Assembly (NCBI RefSeq): GCF_000384475.1 | Contig: NZ_ARWB01000001.1 | Location: 3,351,039 to 3,415,038, forward strand | Reading direction: 5' to 3' | DNA length: 64,000 bases | Source: Methylopila sp. M107 | GTDB lineage: Bacteria; Pseudomonadota; Alphaproteobacteria; Rhizobiales; Methylopilaceae | Notes under the pieces: generated by a model | What the model was told of the DNA's origin: nothing | Seen by the model: the letters and a program-made list of their open reading frames with translations, nothing else | The model's database searches: none | Translations under genes and position numbers: made by a program | Shown here: positions 7,647-17,048 of the stretch, one piece after another | How the letters are laid out: the number at the start of each line of letters is the position of its first letter | Position numbering within the stretch: the stretch's first letter is position 1

Positions 7647-8849
7647 ATGTCCAGCAGGTTTTCACGCCTCGGCCGCACGGCCGCGGCAACGGCTGCGCTC
7701 GCTCTGGCGGGCGTCGCGATCATCTCGTTCGAGGCCGGGCCCGATAGCGCCCCCGCCAAGGCCGCGGCCGCCGAACAGGCGACGCCGGCTTCCGTGGCGC
7801 GGGTGGAGAAACGGCCGGTCGCGAACTGGTCGGCGTTTTCCGGCCGGCTCGAGGCGGTCGACCGGGTCGAGATCCGGCCCCGCGTCGCGGGCGAGGTGAT
7901 CTCGGCGCAGTTCCGCGAGGGCGCAATCGTCAAGCGAGGCGACGTGCTGTTCTCGATCGACCGCGCGCCGTACGCGGCGGCGGTCGACCGCGCGAAGGCT
8001 GAGGTCGCGGCCACGGAAGCGCGCGCAAAGCTCGCCCGGGCCGATCTCGACCGGGGCCGCAAGATGACGTCGATCGCGATCACCAGCCGCGATCTCGACC
8101 AGCGCGAGAGCGAACTGCGCTCGGCGGAGGCCGCCAAGCAGGGCGCGGAGGCCGCGCTCCGCTCGGCCGAGCTCGACCTCGGCTACACCGAGATCCGGGC
8201 GCCGGTCGCGGGGCGCGTCGGGCGCATCGAGGTGACGCAGGGCAATCTGGTGGCGGCCGGTCCCGGCGCGCCGGTGCTGACGCGGCTTGTCTCGGTCGAC
8301 CCGATCTACGCCAGCTTCGACGCCGACGAGCGCGCCGTTTTGAAGGCGCTCGACACGCTTCCCGAAGGCGTCGAGCGCAGCGCCGCGATCGGGGCCATCC
8401 CGGTCGAGATGTCCACCAATGCGGGCGGCGCGACGGCGCGCGGCAAGCTGCAATATGTCGACCCCTCGGTGCAGGCGGCGGCCGGCACGGTGCGGGTGCG
8501 GGCCGAGTTTCCGAACCCGGACGGCCGGCTGTTCCCGGGCCAGTTCGCGCGGCTGAAAATGGGCGAAGCGAAGGACGCCGACGCCGTGCTGGTCAGCGAG
8601 CGGGCGGTCGGCGTCGACCAGGACAAGAGCTTCGTCCTGGTCGTCGGCGACGACGACCGCGCGGCCTATCGCGAGATCCGGCTCGGCGCGTCGGCGGATG
8701 GGCTGAAGATCGTGCTGGAGGGTCTGTCCGGCGGCGAACGCGTGGTGGTCGAGGGACTGCAGAAGCTCCGCCCCGGCGCGCTCGTCGCGCCCCAGCCGGT
8801 CGCGATGAACGGCATGAAGCTCGACCAGCGGCAGGCGTCGGTGAAGTAG
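7647..8849 (+). CDS. RND efflux periplasmic adaptor (membrane fusion protein)
   Basis: 400 residues. An N-terminal hydrophobic segment (AAATAALALAGVAIISF) serves as signal or anchor. It is followed by the HlyD-type barrel-sandwich/lipoyl half (RVEIRPRVAGEVISAQFREGAIVKRGDVLFSID), a coiled-coil hairpin of about residues 105-165 rich in Ala/Glu/Arg, the second lipoyl half (LGYTEIRAPVAGRVGRIEVTQGNLV) and a beta-barrel. Length and order match AcrA/MexA-type adaptors that connect an inner-membrane RND pump to an outer-membrane channel. The pump gene follows at 9085; no outer-membrane channel gene is nearby, so a channel encoded elsewhere is probably used. Operator-like repeats lie just upstream. 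Confidence 0.92.
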   Translation: MSSRFSRLGRTAAATAALALAGVAIISFEAGPDSAPAKAAAAEQATPASVARVEKRPVANWSAFSGRLEAVDRVEIRPRVAGEVISAQFREGAIVKRGDVLFSIDRAPYAAAVDRAKAEVAATEARAKLARADLDRGRKMTSIAITSRDLDQRESELRSAEAAKQGAEAALRSAELDLGYTEIRAPVAGRVGRIEVTQGNLVAAGPGAPVLTRLVSVDPIYASFDADERAVLKALDTLPEGVERSAAIGAIPVEMSTNAGGATARGKLQYVDPSVQAAAGTVRVRAEFPNPDGRLFPGQFARLKMGEAKDADAVLVSERAVGVDQDKSFVLVVGDDDRAAYREIRLGASADGLKIVLEGLSGGERVVVEGLQKLRPGALVAPQPVAMNGMKLDQRQASVK

Positions 8850-8859
8850 GCGAGGGGCG

Positions 8860-9001
8860 TTCCCCTCCCCCTTGCGGGGAGGGGCCAGGGGTGGGGGTGG
8901 CGCCGAATGACGCTCAGAAGTTGGGCGTATGGCGGCTGCGCGCTCCCGGCCATGTTCTGAACCACCCCCACCCCTAGCCCCTCCCCGCAAGGGGGAGGGG
9001 G
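8860..9001. repeat. Long inverted repeat between the two efflux genes
   Basis: Left arm cccctcccccttgcggggag...aggggtgggggtgg pairs with right arm ccacccccacccct...ctccccgcaagggggagggg, separated by about 60 bases. The transcript of the efflux operon would carry a very stable stem here, between the adaptor and pump genes. Confidence 0.85.
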
Positions 9002-9084
9002 ACAGAGTGGGCCAGCCTCATCCAGACGCCTCGGCGCGTCTGGGCCTCGGCTCAAGGCCGGGACAAGAAGAAAAGAGATCGGTC

Positions 9085-12000
9085 ATGAACATCTCGAAAT
9101 TCTTCATCGACCGGCCGGTCTTCGCCGGCGTTCTGTCGGCGATGATCTTCCTCGTCGGCTTGCTGTCGATCCCGGCGCTGCCGATCTCGGAATATCCGGA
9201 CGTCGTGCCGCCGCAGATCGTGGTGCGCGCGACTTACCCTGGCGCGAACCCGAAGGTGATTTCGGAAACCGTCGCGACCCCGATCGAGGAGCAGATCAAC
9301 GGCGTCGAGGACATGCTCTACATGTCCTCCCAGGCGACGACCGACGGCGTCATGACGCTGACGGTGACGTTCGCGCTCGGCGCCGATCCCGACAAGGCGC
9401 AGCAGCTCGTCCAGAACCGCGTCTCACAGGCCGAGCCGCGCCTTCCGGAAGAGGTGAGGGCGCTCGGCGTCACCACGGTGAAGTCCTCGCCGGACCTCAC
9501 GCTCGTGGTGCATCTGACGTCGCCGAACGGGCGCTACGACTCGAAATATCTGCGCAACTACGCGGTGCTGAACGTGAAGGACCGGCTCGCCCGCATCCAG
9601 GGCGTCGGCCAGGTCCAGCTGTTCGGCTCGGGCGATTACTCCATGCGCGTCTGGCTCGACCCGCAGAGGGTCGCGGAGCACGGGCTGTCGGCGGCCGACG
9701 TCGTCGCCGAGATCCGCGCCCAGAACGTGCAGGCGGCCGCGGGCGTCGTCGGCGGCTCGCCGACCCCGCAGGGCGTCGAGCTGCAGCTCTCCGTCAACGC
9801 GCAGGGGCGGCTGTCGAGCGAAGAAGAGTTCGGCGACATCATCGTGAAGTCCGGCGGACAAGGCGAGATCGTGCGCCTGCGCGACGTCGCGCGGATCGAG
9901 ATGGGCGCGTCGGATTACGCGCTGCGCTCGCTGCTCGACAACAAGTCGGCCGTCGCGGTGCCGGTGTTCCAGGCGCCGGGCTCGAACGCGATCGAGATCG
10001 CAGACCGGGTTCAGGCCGAGATGCGCGACGTCAAGGCCAACATGCCGGACGGCGTCGACTACGAGATCGTCTACGACACCACCCAGTTCGTGCGCGCCTC
10101 CATCGAAGCCGTGATCCACACGCTGCTGGAGGCCGTCGCGCTCGTCGTGCTGGTGGTGATCCTGTTCCTGCAGACCTGGCGGGCGTCCATCATCCCGCTG
10201 ATCGCCGTGCCGGTGTCGATCGTCGGCACCTTCGCGGTGATGCACCTGCTCGGCTTCTCGATCAACGCGCTCAGCCTCTTCGGCCTCGTGCTCGCGATCG
10301 GCATCGTGGTCGACGACGCCATCGTCGTGGTCGAGAACGTCGAGCGCAACATCGAGGAGGGGCTGCAGCCCCGCGCCGCCGCTCTGAAGGCGATGCAGGA
10401 GGTGTCCGGCCCGATCGTCGCGATCGCGCTGGTGCTGATCGCGGTGTTCGTGCCGCTCGCCTTCATCTCGGGGCTGACCGGCCAGTTCTACAAGCAGTTC
10501 GCGCTGACCATCGCGATCTCGACGGTGATTTCGGCGATCAACTCGCTGACCCTGTCGCCGGCGCTGGCCGCCCTGCTGCTGAAAGGCCATGACGCGCCGA
10601 AGGACTGGCTGACCAAGGGCATGGACTTCCTGTTCGGCTGGTTCTTCCGCCGCTTCAACGCCGCCTTCTCATGGGCGTCCGGGATCTACGGCAAGGGCGT
10701 GTCGATCGCGATCGGCCGCAAGATCGTGATGCTCGCGCTCTATGTCGGGCTGATCGCGCTGACGGGCCAGCTGTTCAAGACCATCCCCGGCGGCTTCGTG
10801 CCGGCGCAGGACAAGCAGTACCTCGTCGGCTTCGCGCAGCTGCCGGACGCCGCGACCCTCGACCGGACCGAGGACGTGATCCGCCGCATGGGCGAGATCG
10901 CCATGAAGGAGCCGGGCGTGAAGAACGCCATCTCCTTCCCGGGCCTGTCGATCAACGGCTTCACCAACTCGTCCAACGCCGGCATCGTGTTCGTCGGGCT
11001 CGACAAGTTCGAGGACCGGAAGGACCCGTCCTTAAGCGCCGCCGCGATCGCCGCGAAGCTGAACGGGCAGTACGCCGGCATCAAGGAAGCCGTGATCGCG
11101 ATGTTCCCGCCGCCGCCCGTGCAGGGCCTCGGCACCATCGGCGGCTTCAAGCTCGAGATCGAGGACAAGGCCGGGCTCGGCTACGACGCGCTCGACAAGG
11201 CCACCAAGGCGTTCCTCGCCAAGGCCAACCAGGCGCCGGAGCTCGCCGGGTTGTTCTCCTCCTATCAGGTGAACGTGCCGCAGCTGTTCGCCGACATCGA
11301 CCGCGTGAAGGCGCGCCAGCTCGGCGTGCCGGTCGCGGACGTGTTCAACACGCTGCAGATCTATTTCGGCTCGCTCTACGTCAACGACTTCAACAAGTTC
11401 GGCCGCACCTATTCGGTGCGCGTGCAGGCCGACAGCCAGTTCCGCGCAAGGCCGGAGGACGTCGGCTTCCTGAAGGTGCGCTCGCAGTCGGGCGAGATGA
11501 TCCCGCTGTCGGCGCTGATGACGGTGAAGTCCGCGTCCGGCCCGGAGCGCGCCATGCGCTACAACGGCTTCCTCTCCGCCGACGTCAATGGCGGCGCGGC
11601 GCCCGGCTACTCGACCGGGCAGGCGCAGGCCGTGGTGGAGAAGATCGCCCACGAGACGCTGCCCAAGGGCATGTCGTTCGAATGGACCGAGCTCACCTAT
11701 CAGGAGATCATCGCGGGCAATTCGGGGCTCATCGTGTTCCCGGTCGCGATCCTGCTCGTCTTCCTGGTGCTCGCCGCCCAGTATGAGAGCCTGAGCCTGC
11801 CGATCTCGATCATCCTGATCGTGCCGATGGGCATTCTCGCGGGCCTCGCGGGCGTCTGGATAACGGGCGGTGACAACAACGTCTTCACCCAGATCGGACT
11901 GATCGTGCTGGTCGGCCTGTCGGCCAAGAACGCGATCCTGATCGTCGAGTTTGCGCGCGAGCTGGAGCATCACGGCCGCACGCCGTTGCAGGCGGCGATC

Positions 12001-12297
12001 GAGGCGAGCCGGCTGCGGTTGCGCCCGATCCTGATGACCTCGCTCGCCTTCATCATGGGCGTGCTGCCGCTCGCGGCGGCGACCGGCGCGGGTTCCGAGA
12101 TGCGCGCCGCGATGGGCGTCGCGGTGTTCTCGGGAATGATCGGCGTGACGGTGTTCGGCCTGTTTCTGACCCCGGTGTTCTACGTCGTGATCCGGACGCT
12201 CGCGGGCGGCGGGCGCAAGGCCGAGCCGGAGCCGACGCCCGAAGTCGCGAAAGCGGCGGACCCGGCGGCGCCGAACGCGACGCTCTCGATCGGTTGA
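9085..12297 (+). CDS. RND multidrug efflux transporter, HAE1 family
   Basis: 1070 residues, the usual size of AcrB/MexB pumps. It opens MNISKFFIDRPVFAGVLSAM, the standard first transmembrane helix, followed by large periplasmic porter domains. The second helix bundle includes LFGLVLAIGIVVDDAIVVVENVERN with the paired Asp of the proton relay; the repeat in the second half is GLIVLVGLSAKNAILIVEFA. The ATG at 9085 was chosen because it begins exactly at the family start and follows AAGAGATCGGTC; the frame stays open upstream only through the inverted repeat. Forms the inner-membrane part of a tripartite drug/proton antiporter with the adaptor at 7647-8849. Confidence 0.95.
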   Translation: MNISKFFIDRPVFAGVLSAMIFLVGLLSIPALPISEYPDVVPPQIVVRATYPGANPKVISETVATPIEEQINGVEDMLYMSSQATTDGVMTLTVTFALGADPDKAQQLVQNRVSQAEPRLPEEVRALGVTTVKSSPDLTLVVHLTSPNGRYDSKYLRNYAVLNVKDRLARIQGVGQVQLFGSGDYSMRVWLDPQRVAEHGLSAADVVAEIRAQNVQAAAGVVGGSPTPQGVELQLSVNAQGRLSSEEEFGDIIVKSGGQGEIVRLRDVARIEMGASDYALRSLLDNKSAVAVPVFQAPGSNAIEIADRVQAEMRDVKANMPDGVDYEIVYDTTQFVRASIEAVIHTLLEAVALVVLVVILFLQTWRASIIPLIAVPVSIVGTFAVMHLLGFSINALSLFGLVLAIGIVVDDAIVVVENVERNIEEGLQPRAAALKAMQEVSGPIVAIALVLIAVFVPLAFISGLTGQFYKQFALTIAISTVISAINSLTLSPALAALLLKGHDAPKDWLTKGMDFLFGWFFRRFNAAFSWASGIYGKGVSIAIGRKIVMLALYVGLIALTGQLFKTIPGGFVPAQDKQYLVGFAQLPDAATLDRTEDVIRRMGEIAMKEPGVKNAISFPGLSINGFTNSSNAGIVFVGLDKFEDRKDPSLSAAAIAAKLNGQYAGIKEAVIAMFPPPPVQGLGTIGGFKLEIEDKAGLGYDALDKATKAFLAKANQAPELAGLFSSYQVNVPQLFADIDRVKARQLGVPVADVFNTLQIYFGSLYVNDFNKFGRTYSVRVQADSQFRARPEDVGFLKVRSQSGEMIPLSALMTVKSASGPERAMRYNGFLSADVNGGAAPGYSTGQAQAVVEKIAHETLPKGMSFEWTELTYQEIIAGNSGLIVFPVAILLVFLVLAAQYESLSLPISIILIVPMGILAGLAGVWITGGDNNVFTQIGLIVLVGLSAKNAILIVEFARELEHHGRTPLQAAIEASRLRLRPILMTSLAFIMGVLPLAAATGAGSEMRAAMGVAVFSGMIGVTVFGLFLTPVFYVVIRTLAGGGRKAEPEPTPEVAKAADPAAPNATLSIG

Positions 12298-12461
12298 ATT
12301 GCAGTTGAGGCCGGCGGAGGGGAGATATGCGTCCCCACGCCCTTCCGCCGTCGCCTCAAAGCGCGGCGGCCGTCCAAGGGGGCTCAATCCTGGGACGGCC
12401 GCCGCCACCTCCTCCCCCGACCGGCGTCGCCGCGCCCGGCGCCCGACCGGAGTTCTGGCCG

Positions 12462-13181
12462 ATGTCTCTGACGATCAAGCCCAACCGCCGCCACGCGCTC
12501 GCGCTCGCCGCTGCAGGGGTAGCCGCGCTCGCGCTGCCGCTCGGTACGGCGCGGGCGCAAGGAAAGCTCAAGATCGGCACGATCGGGGCGGGCAGCCTCG
12601 GCGGCGCGGTCGGGGCGCTCTGGGTCAAGGCCGGGCATGAGGTGATGTTCTCGTCCCGCAGCCCGGACGAGTTGAAAACCCTCGTCGCGGAGCTCGGGCC
12701 GAACGCCCGCGCCGGGACGGTTCAGGAGGCGATCGCGTTCGGCGACGCCATCCTGCTCGCGATCCCCTATGCGGCTTATCCCGAGGCCGGCAAGGCCTAT
12801 GGCGAGGCGCTGAAGGGCAAGATCGTGATGGACGCCGGCAACGCCAACCGCAGCGACCTGTTCGAGGAGACCAAGCGGAACGGGATCGGCGTCACGACGA
12901 AGAAATTCTTCCCCGGCGCGCGACTGGTCCGGGCGTTCAACGCGGCGAACAACCGGCTGTTCACCGAGAACGCCGGCAAGGAGCCCAGGATGGCGATTCC
13001 GCTCGCGGGCGACGACGCCGCGGCGCTGAAAGTCGTGAGCGATCTGGTGACGTCCGCGAGGCTCGAGCCGCTGGTGGTCGGCGGGCTGAAGGACGCCGAC
13101 AGGTTCGCGATGGGCACGGACGGTTTCGGACATGTGCTGCCCGCGAAGGAGCTGGCCGCGAAGCTCGGGGTGACGCATTGA
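12462..13181 (+). CDS. Exported NAD(P)-binding reductase (F420-dependent NADP reductase-like)
   Basis: 239 residues. After a predicted export signal (PNRRHALALAAAGVAALALPLGTARAQ, with a twin-Arg-like RRH) comes a Rossmann fold: KIGTIGAGSLGGAVGALWVKAGHEVMFSSR, with GxGxxG-like and Ser-Arg residues suited to NADPH, then GDAILLAIPYAAYPE and a C-terminal region KDADRFAMGTDGFG. The fold is the PF03807-type family of F420:NADP oxidoreductase and related reductases. Export as a folded, cofactor-loaded protein by Tat would be unusual but is known for some members. It lies 160 bases after the pump gene in the same direction and might be co-transcribed. The start at 12462 avoids a low-complexity proline run. 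Confidence 0.75.
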   Translation: MSLTIKPNRRHALALAAAGVAALALPLGTARAQGKLKIGTIGAGSLGGAVGALWVKAGHEVMFSSRSPDELKTLVAELGPNARAGTVQEAIAFGDAILLAIPYAAYPEAGKAYGEALKGKIVMDAGNANRSDLFEETKRNGIGVTTKKFFPGARLVRAFNAANNRLFTENAGKEPRMAIPLAGDDAAALKVVSDLVTSARLEPLVVGGLKDADRFAMGTDGFGHVLPAKELAAKLGVTH

Positions 13182-13188
13182 CCGTCTT

Positions 13189-13369
13189 GATCCTCCTCCA
13201 TGCGGAACGCATGGGGGAGGGGGACCGCCGAAGGCGGTGGAGGGGGCGGACGTAGGGCGCGGCGGCATTGCCGACGGCGTCCGTCAAAGGGATGGCGGCG
13301 CTTGCGCGAGCCCGCCCCCTCCACCGTGCTTCGCACGGTCCCCCTCCCCCGCTGCGCAGGGGAGGAACC
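13189..13369. repeat. Inverted repeat pair (GC-rich intergenic repeat family)
   Basis: A left unit (gatcctcctccatgcggaacgc... to ...ggcggtggagggggcgg) faces its reverse complement (cccgccccctccaccgtgct ... gcgcaggggaggaacc). The same units occur as an alternating cluster at 19765-20130. Between two convergent genes, it could also act as a transcription stop. Confidence 0.85.
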
Positions 13370-13393
13370 AGGGCGAGGCGCTTCAGTCCAGCC

Positions 13394-14014
13394 TCAACCC
13401 GCCGCTTCCAGCGCGTCGACCCTGCCGCGCGCCGCCGTCGGCAGCGCCCGCAGCGCGATGTCGGCCACCCGGTAGAGCTCGTCCCGCGTCGCGCCGGAGG
13501 CCGCCTTCACGGCCATGCCGAGCCCGACCGACATCACGTAGCGCGCCCAGTCGGCGGGGTTTTCGCCCGCCGCCAGCTCGCCGTCCTGATGGGCGCGTTC
13601 CAGTCGCTGGCGCAGCGTCTCCTCGCTCAACGAGCGGCGCGCGATCAGCTCCTGGCGGATAGCGGCGCTCTCGCCGCCGCCGCAGACCGCGCTGTTGACG
13701 CCGAGACAGCCGGGCGGGTGCATCGGATTTGTCAGGACGTCCGCATAGCCGCGCAGCAGGGTCTCGATCGTGCGGCGGGCGGTCGGTTCGGCGAGGGCGC
13801 CGGCGACGAAGCACAGGTGGCTCTGCTCGTAGCGGTCCAGCACCTTGCGGAACAGCTCTTCCTTGTTGCCGTAGGTCGCGTAGAGGCTCGGGCGGGTGAT
13901 GCCCATCGCGTCCGTGAGGTCCGTCATCGACGCGCCCTCGAAGCCGCGCTTCCAGAACACCTGCAGCGCCGCGCACAGCGCCTCGTCGGGGTCGAACTCT
14001 TTCGGCCTGCCCAT
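13394..14014 (-). CDS. TetR family transcriptional regulator, probable efflux repressor
   Basis: 206 residues with an N-terminal TetR HTH: FDPDEALCAALQVFWKRGFEGASMTDLTDAMGITRPSLYATYGNKEELF. The C-terminal ligand domain is of the TetR_C type with HPPGCLGVNSAVCGGGE, as in small-molecule-sensing repressors of this subgroup. The sequence directly upstream of its start (14039-14050) shares a motif with the doubled element before the RND efflux operon at 7599-7625, so I infer it represses itself and the pump. It is convergent with the exported reductase gene and transcribed toward the efflux cluster. Confidence 0.88.
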   Translation of the reverse strand: MGRPKEFDPDEALCAALQVFWKRGFEGASMTDLTDAMGITRPSLYATYGNKEELFRKVLDRYEQSHLCFVAGALAEPTARRTIETLLRGYADVLTNPMHPPGCLGVNSAVCGGGESAAIRQELIARRSLSEETLRQRLERAHQDGELAAGENPADWARYVMSVGLGMAVKAASGATRDELYRVADIALRALPTAARGRVDALEAAG

Positions 14015-14038
14015 TTCACGCGGGTCCCGTTAATTTCA

Positions 14039-14050
14039 TACCGACCGATA
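14039..14050. promoter_or_regulatory. Operator-like motif upstream of the TetR gene
   Basis: TACCGACCGATA, 25 bases before the TetR start codon, resembles the two words before the RND operon (TACCTATCGGTA, TACCAATCGGTA). Likely autoregulation site; inferred from sequence sharing. Confidence 0.5.
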
Positions 14051-14216
14051 TAGTGTGTCGCGGCCTCGGCGTCGAGGGTTTCGGACAAACGGCCAGCCCC
14101 GTCCGCTCAAGAAATCGCAGGCCCCGATGCTTGGCCCGCGCCGCCGATGACGATCGCGTCAGCCTGCTGGTAAAAGTCTTGCATATCGCCAATACTACCG
14201 GCTTGGAGCAAAGGCG

Positions 14217-14444
14217 ATGCGCAATTTTCAGGCGCGTGCAATGGTGAGGCGGCTCTGCTACGCGGCGCTGCCGCTTGGCGCATGCCTCATTCTCCCCGCG
14301 TTTACGATGATGCCGAACCGGCACCATGGGACGCCGATCTTCGAGGCCAATCCCACGTTCCAGTTCGGCTTCGTCATGGCGGCGTGCGGTTTCGCGCTGG
14401 CGGGCCTCGCCATGCTGATCCTGGTGCTGTGGGCGGAGGAGTAG
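14217..14444 (+). CDS. Small two-helix membrane protein, unknown
   Basis: 75 residues with two predicted transmembrane helices, LCYAALPLGACLILPAFTMM and FGFVMAACGFALAGLAMLILVLW, joined by a polar loop containing NRHHGTPIFEANP. AAAGG lies 3-7 bases before the ATG. No family recognised. An alternative ATG at residue 9 would remove the basic leader. Gene reality is supported by the RBS and the clean membrane pattern only. Confidence 0.5.
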   Translation: MRNFQARAMVRRLCYAALPLGACLILPAFTMMPNRHHGTPIFEANPTFQFGFVMAACGFALAGLAMLILVLWAEE

Positions 14445-14457
14445 GGGCGGGGCAGCT

Positions 14458-15603
14458 TTAAGCGAGCTGAAAGCGCTCGAACCGGGCGAGTTCCTGCTCG
14501 ATCGCGGCCTTGAGGCCCGCGCGCTCCTCGACCAGCCATGTCCATTTCTGGACCAGAAGGCGCCTCGCCCGCCGGTCGGTCTTGAGGTCGAGCGCCGCGA
14601 CGATCTCGTCGCCGACCAGCACCGGCAGCGCGAAGTAGCCAAGCACGCGCTTCTCGGCCGGCACATAGGCCTCGAAGCGATGCTCGTGGCCGAAGAAGGC
14701 GGCGAGCCGCCGGCGCTGGATCACCAGCGGGTCGAACGGCGACAGGATGTGGACGCGCGGCGCTTCAGGCGCAGGCGCCGCCTCCTCGAGCACGGCGGGC
14801 TCCGCCCAGTGCGCGACCTTGTCGTGGCCGGCGAGGCGCACCGGGACGAGCCGCTTGCGCCGGACGGCGTTCTCGATCAGCGGCAGCACGCCGGCCTTCG
14901 CCTTCAGGTCGCCATAGGCGATCGAATCGAGGCTGACGATCCCCTGCGATCGCAGCGCCCGCGCCAGCAGGTAGGCGGCGTATTGCGCGTCGGTGGCGGG
15001 CTTCGGGCGGCGTCGCCAGCCGAAATGCCGGTTGGCGAGGTCGTAGGCCTTCAACATGCCGTCGCGGCGGCTGATCGTCAGGTCGCCGACGAAGAAGCCA
15101 TAGCGCAGCGCGGCCTTGGACGGCTTCCGGCTGCCCCACAGATGCGTCTTCTCGACGAGCGGCTCGTCGCCGAAATCGCGGATCGTGAGTTCGCCCTCGC
15201 GCCGGATGCGCCGAAGCAGCGCCGCATAGGCGCCGGGCTCCGTCTCGGCGTCGAACAGCCGCTTTGGATCGGCGCGCGTCGCGTCCATGGCGCGGGCGAA
15301 GATGCGGAAATCCTCGGTCGGCACATAGGCGAGGGCGTGGGTCCAGTATTCGAACACGGACCTGTCGGACGACTGCGCCTGCTCGAGATCGGCGCGGCGA
15401 TAGTTCGGGATGCGGGTGAACAGGATGTGGTGGTGGCTGCGCTCGACGACATTGATGGTGTCGATCTGCACATAGCCGAGATGCGCGACGGCGGCCCGCG
15501 TCGCCTCCGGCCCGTCGCCGAACGGCGCGCTGTCGTCGAGCCGCTGCGCCCGGAGCCAGGCCGCGCGGGCGCGCGACGCCTCGATCGCGACGGGCGGTCT
15601 CAT
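14458..15603 (-). CDS. YcaQ-like winged-helix DNA glycosylase
   Basis: 381 residues. The pattern AARAAWLRAQRLDD...VAHLGYVQIDTINVVERSHHHILFTRI is the signature of the HTH_42/YcaQ family (AlkX-type DNA glycosylases that unhook interstrand crosslinks and related lesions); the QIDTI...RSHHHILF...R segment contains the family's conserved residues. Further family segments present are EYWTHALAYVP, PFDPLVIQRRRL and the C-terminal LDLKTDRRARRL. The ATG (15603-15601) overlaps the stop of the upstream glycosyltransferase gene by ATGA, so the two are translationally coupled, though no functional link between them is obvious. Confidence 0.85.
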   Translation of the reverse strand: MRPPVAIEASRARAAWLRAQRLDDSAPFGDGPEATRAAVAHLGYVQIDTINVVERSHHHILFTRIPNYRRADLEQAQSSDRSVFEYWTHALAYVPTEDFRIFARAMDATRADPKRLFDAETEPGAYAALLRRIRREGELTIRDFGDEPLVEKTHLWGSRKPSKAALRYGFFVGDLTISRRDGMLKAYDLANRHFGWRRRPKPATDAQYAAYLLARALRSQGIVSLDSIAYGDLKAKAGVLPLIENAVRRKRLVPVRLAGHDKVAHWAEPAVLEEAAPAPEAPRVHILSPFDPLVIQRRRLAAFFGHEHRFEAYVPAEKRVLGYFALPVLVGDEIVAALDLKTDRRARRLLVQKWTWLVEERAGLKAAIEQELARFERFQLA

Positions 15604-16784
15604 GCGCCGAATTCGGATTTGAGGCGGTCGGCCAGCGCCTCGCGGATTCCGCTCCAGGCGAACCGGCGGCGGACATGGGCGGCGGCGTTGCGGGCGAGGC
15701 GCAGGCCCTCCTCGCGCCGCTCGAGCAGGTCGGCGACATGGGCCGCGAACGAGGCCGCGTCGTGCGCGATCAGCGCATGTTCGCCATGGACGAGGTCGAG
15801 CCCTTCCGCGCCGATGGGCGTGGTCACGACGGGGACGCCCGCGGCCATCGCGTCGATGATCTTCAGCTTGGTGCCGCCGCCGAGCCGAAGCGGCGCGACG
15901 AAGGCGCGGTAGCGCGAAAGCTCCGCCCCGAGGTCCTCGACATAGCCGCGCCCGACGACGCCCATGGCCGGATCGTCGAACCTGTCCGAGGCCGGTCCGA
16001 TCAGGTCGACGCGGAAGGCGCGCCGCGTCCCCCGCAGCAGCGGCGCCACCTCGTCGCGGAGATAGGCGACGGCGTCCGCGTTCGGCGGGTAATCGCAATT
16101 GCCCATGAAGACGCAGTCACGGTCCGGTTCGGCGAGCGCCGCAGTGGGCCCCGCGAGATCCGTGCCGTTCGGGACGACCCAGGCGGCGCGGAGCCCGAAC
16201 CGGGCGAGATAGGCGCGGTCGCTCTCGGAGCAGACCACCACGCCGGCGAAGCCGCGCATGCCGAGCGTCTCGCGATGGACCAGGCGCGCGGCGCGCAGCG
16301 TCATCTTCAGCTTGCGCGGCAAAGAAGGCGTCTTGCCCATCTCGCGGAGGTGGCGGACATGCTCGATGTCGTCGAGATCGACGATGGTCCGGTCGCGGAA
16401 GCCGGCCGCGAGGCCGGCGAGATGGCCGCGCTCCACCCAGATCGCGCGGAAGCGCCCGAGATCGAGCGTCGCGAGGGCAGCGCGATAGGGCGCCATGGCG
16501 CGGCGCTGCCGCGGCGATATCCGTTCCCCGAGCGTAAGCCGGCCGTCGCCGCGCCCGGTCTTCGCGGGGTCGATCAGGATCACCCGCGCGCACAGCCCGT
16601 CGAGGCCGCGCGCGTCGTCCGCCGCTTCCGGCGGCGGCGCCACGAAGGTGACGGCGAAGTCGCGCGCGCAGGCCTTGACGAGGTTCAGGATCCTGATCCG
16701 CTGGCCCCGGTCCGCCGGCAGCGGAAAATCCGGCGCGATGAACAGCAGTTCGGGACGCGGTTCGCTGCTTGTGGTCTGCGGCAT
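15600..16784 (-). CDS. Glycosyltransferase family 4-like protein
   Basis: 394 residues with the two-domain GT-B layout. The N-terminal acceptor part has [20 protein letters not shown] (the usual Gly-rich start of GT4 enzymes that strip a sugar-nucleotide). The C-terminal donor part has [24 protein letters not shown] and [20 protein letters not shown] followed by GAEGL, which binds the nucleotide-sugar. This arrangement is common in rhizobial exopolysaccharide or cell-surface glycan genes (sugar transferase/PEP-CTERM type), but no other polysaccharide genes are adjacent. Cytosolic, membrane-associated. First gene of a two-gene unit with the YcaQ-like gene. Confidence 0.85.
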   Translation of the reverse strand: MPQTTSSEPRPELLFIAPDFPLPADRGQRIRILNLVKACARDFAVTFVAPPPEAADDARGLDGLCARVILIDPAKTGRGDGRLTLGERISPRQRRAMAPYRAALATLDLGRFRAIWVERGHLAGLAAGFRDRTIVDLDDIEHVRHLREMGKTPSLPRKLKMTLRAARLVHRETLGMRGFAGVVVCSESDRAYLARFGLRAAWVVPNGTDLAGPTAALAEPDRDCVFMGNCDYPPNADAVAYLRDEVAPLLRGTRRAFRVDLIGPASDRFDDPAMGVVGRGYVEDLGAELSRYRAFVAPLRLGGGTKLKIIDAMAAGVPVVTTPIGAEGLDLVHGEHALIAHDAASFAAHVADLLERREEGLRLARNAAAHVRRRFAWSGIREALADRLKSEFGA

Positions 16785-17048
16785 CGCTGTCCCTGCGGCG
16801 CCGCGCGCCGTCCCAACCCGTTCCGGAGCCGCGCCGGCCGATCGCCGGTCCCGCGCGGCGCGCGCCCCGGCGCGGTTCGGGCTCTCTTGTATCGCAAGCA
16901 GGGCCGATTCAGGAGACCGCGCGACGCAGCGGCGTCGTCCCGATCGATCGGCGGCGAATTGGACTGCCGACTGTCCGGACGCGTCCGCCTTTGCGGCGAT
17001 GCGAGTGGGATCAGGCCATCCGGTCGCTCAGCGCTGTCGGCCTGGTCG

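Noticed and set aside
16785-17048. Possible integration site next to the tRNA-Ser
   Set aside because: No integrase, and no direct repeat of the tRNA 3' end was found within reach.
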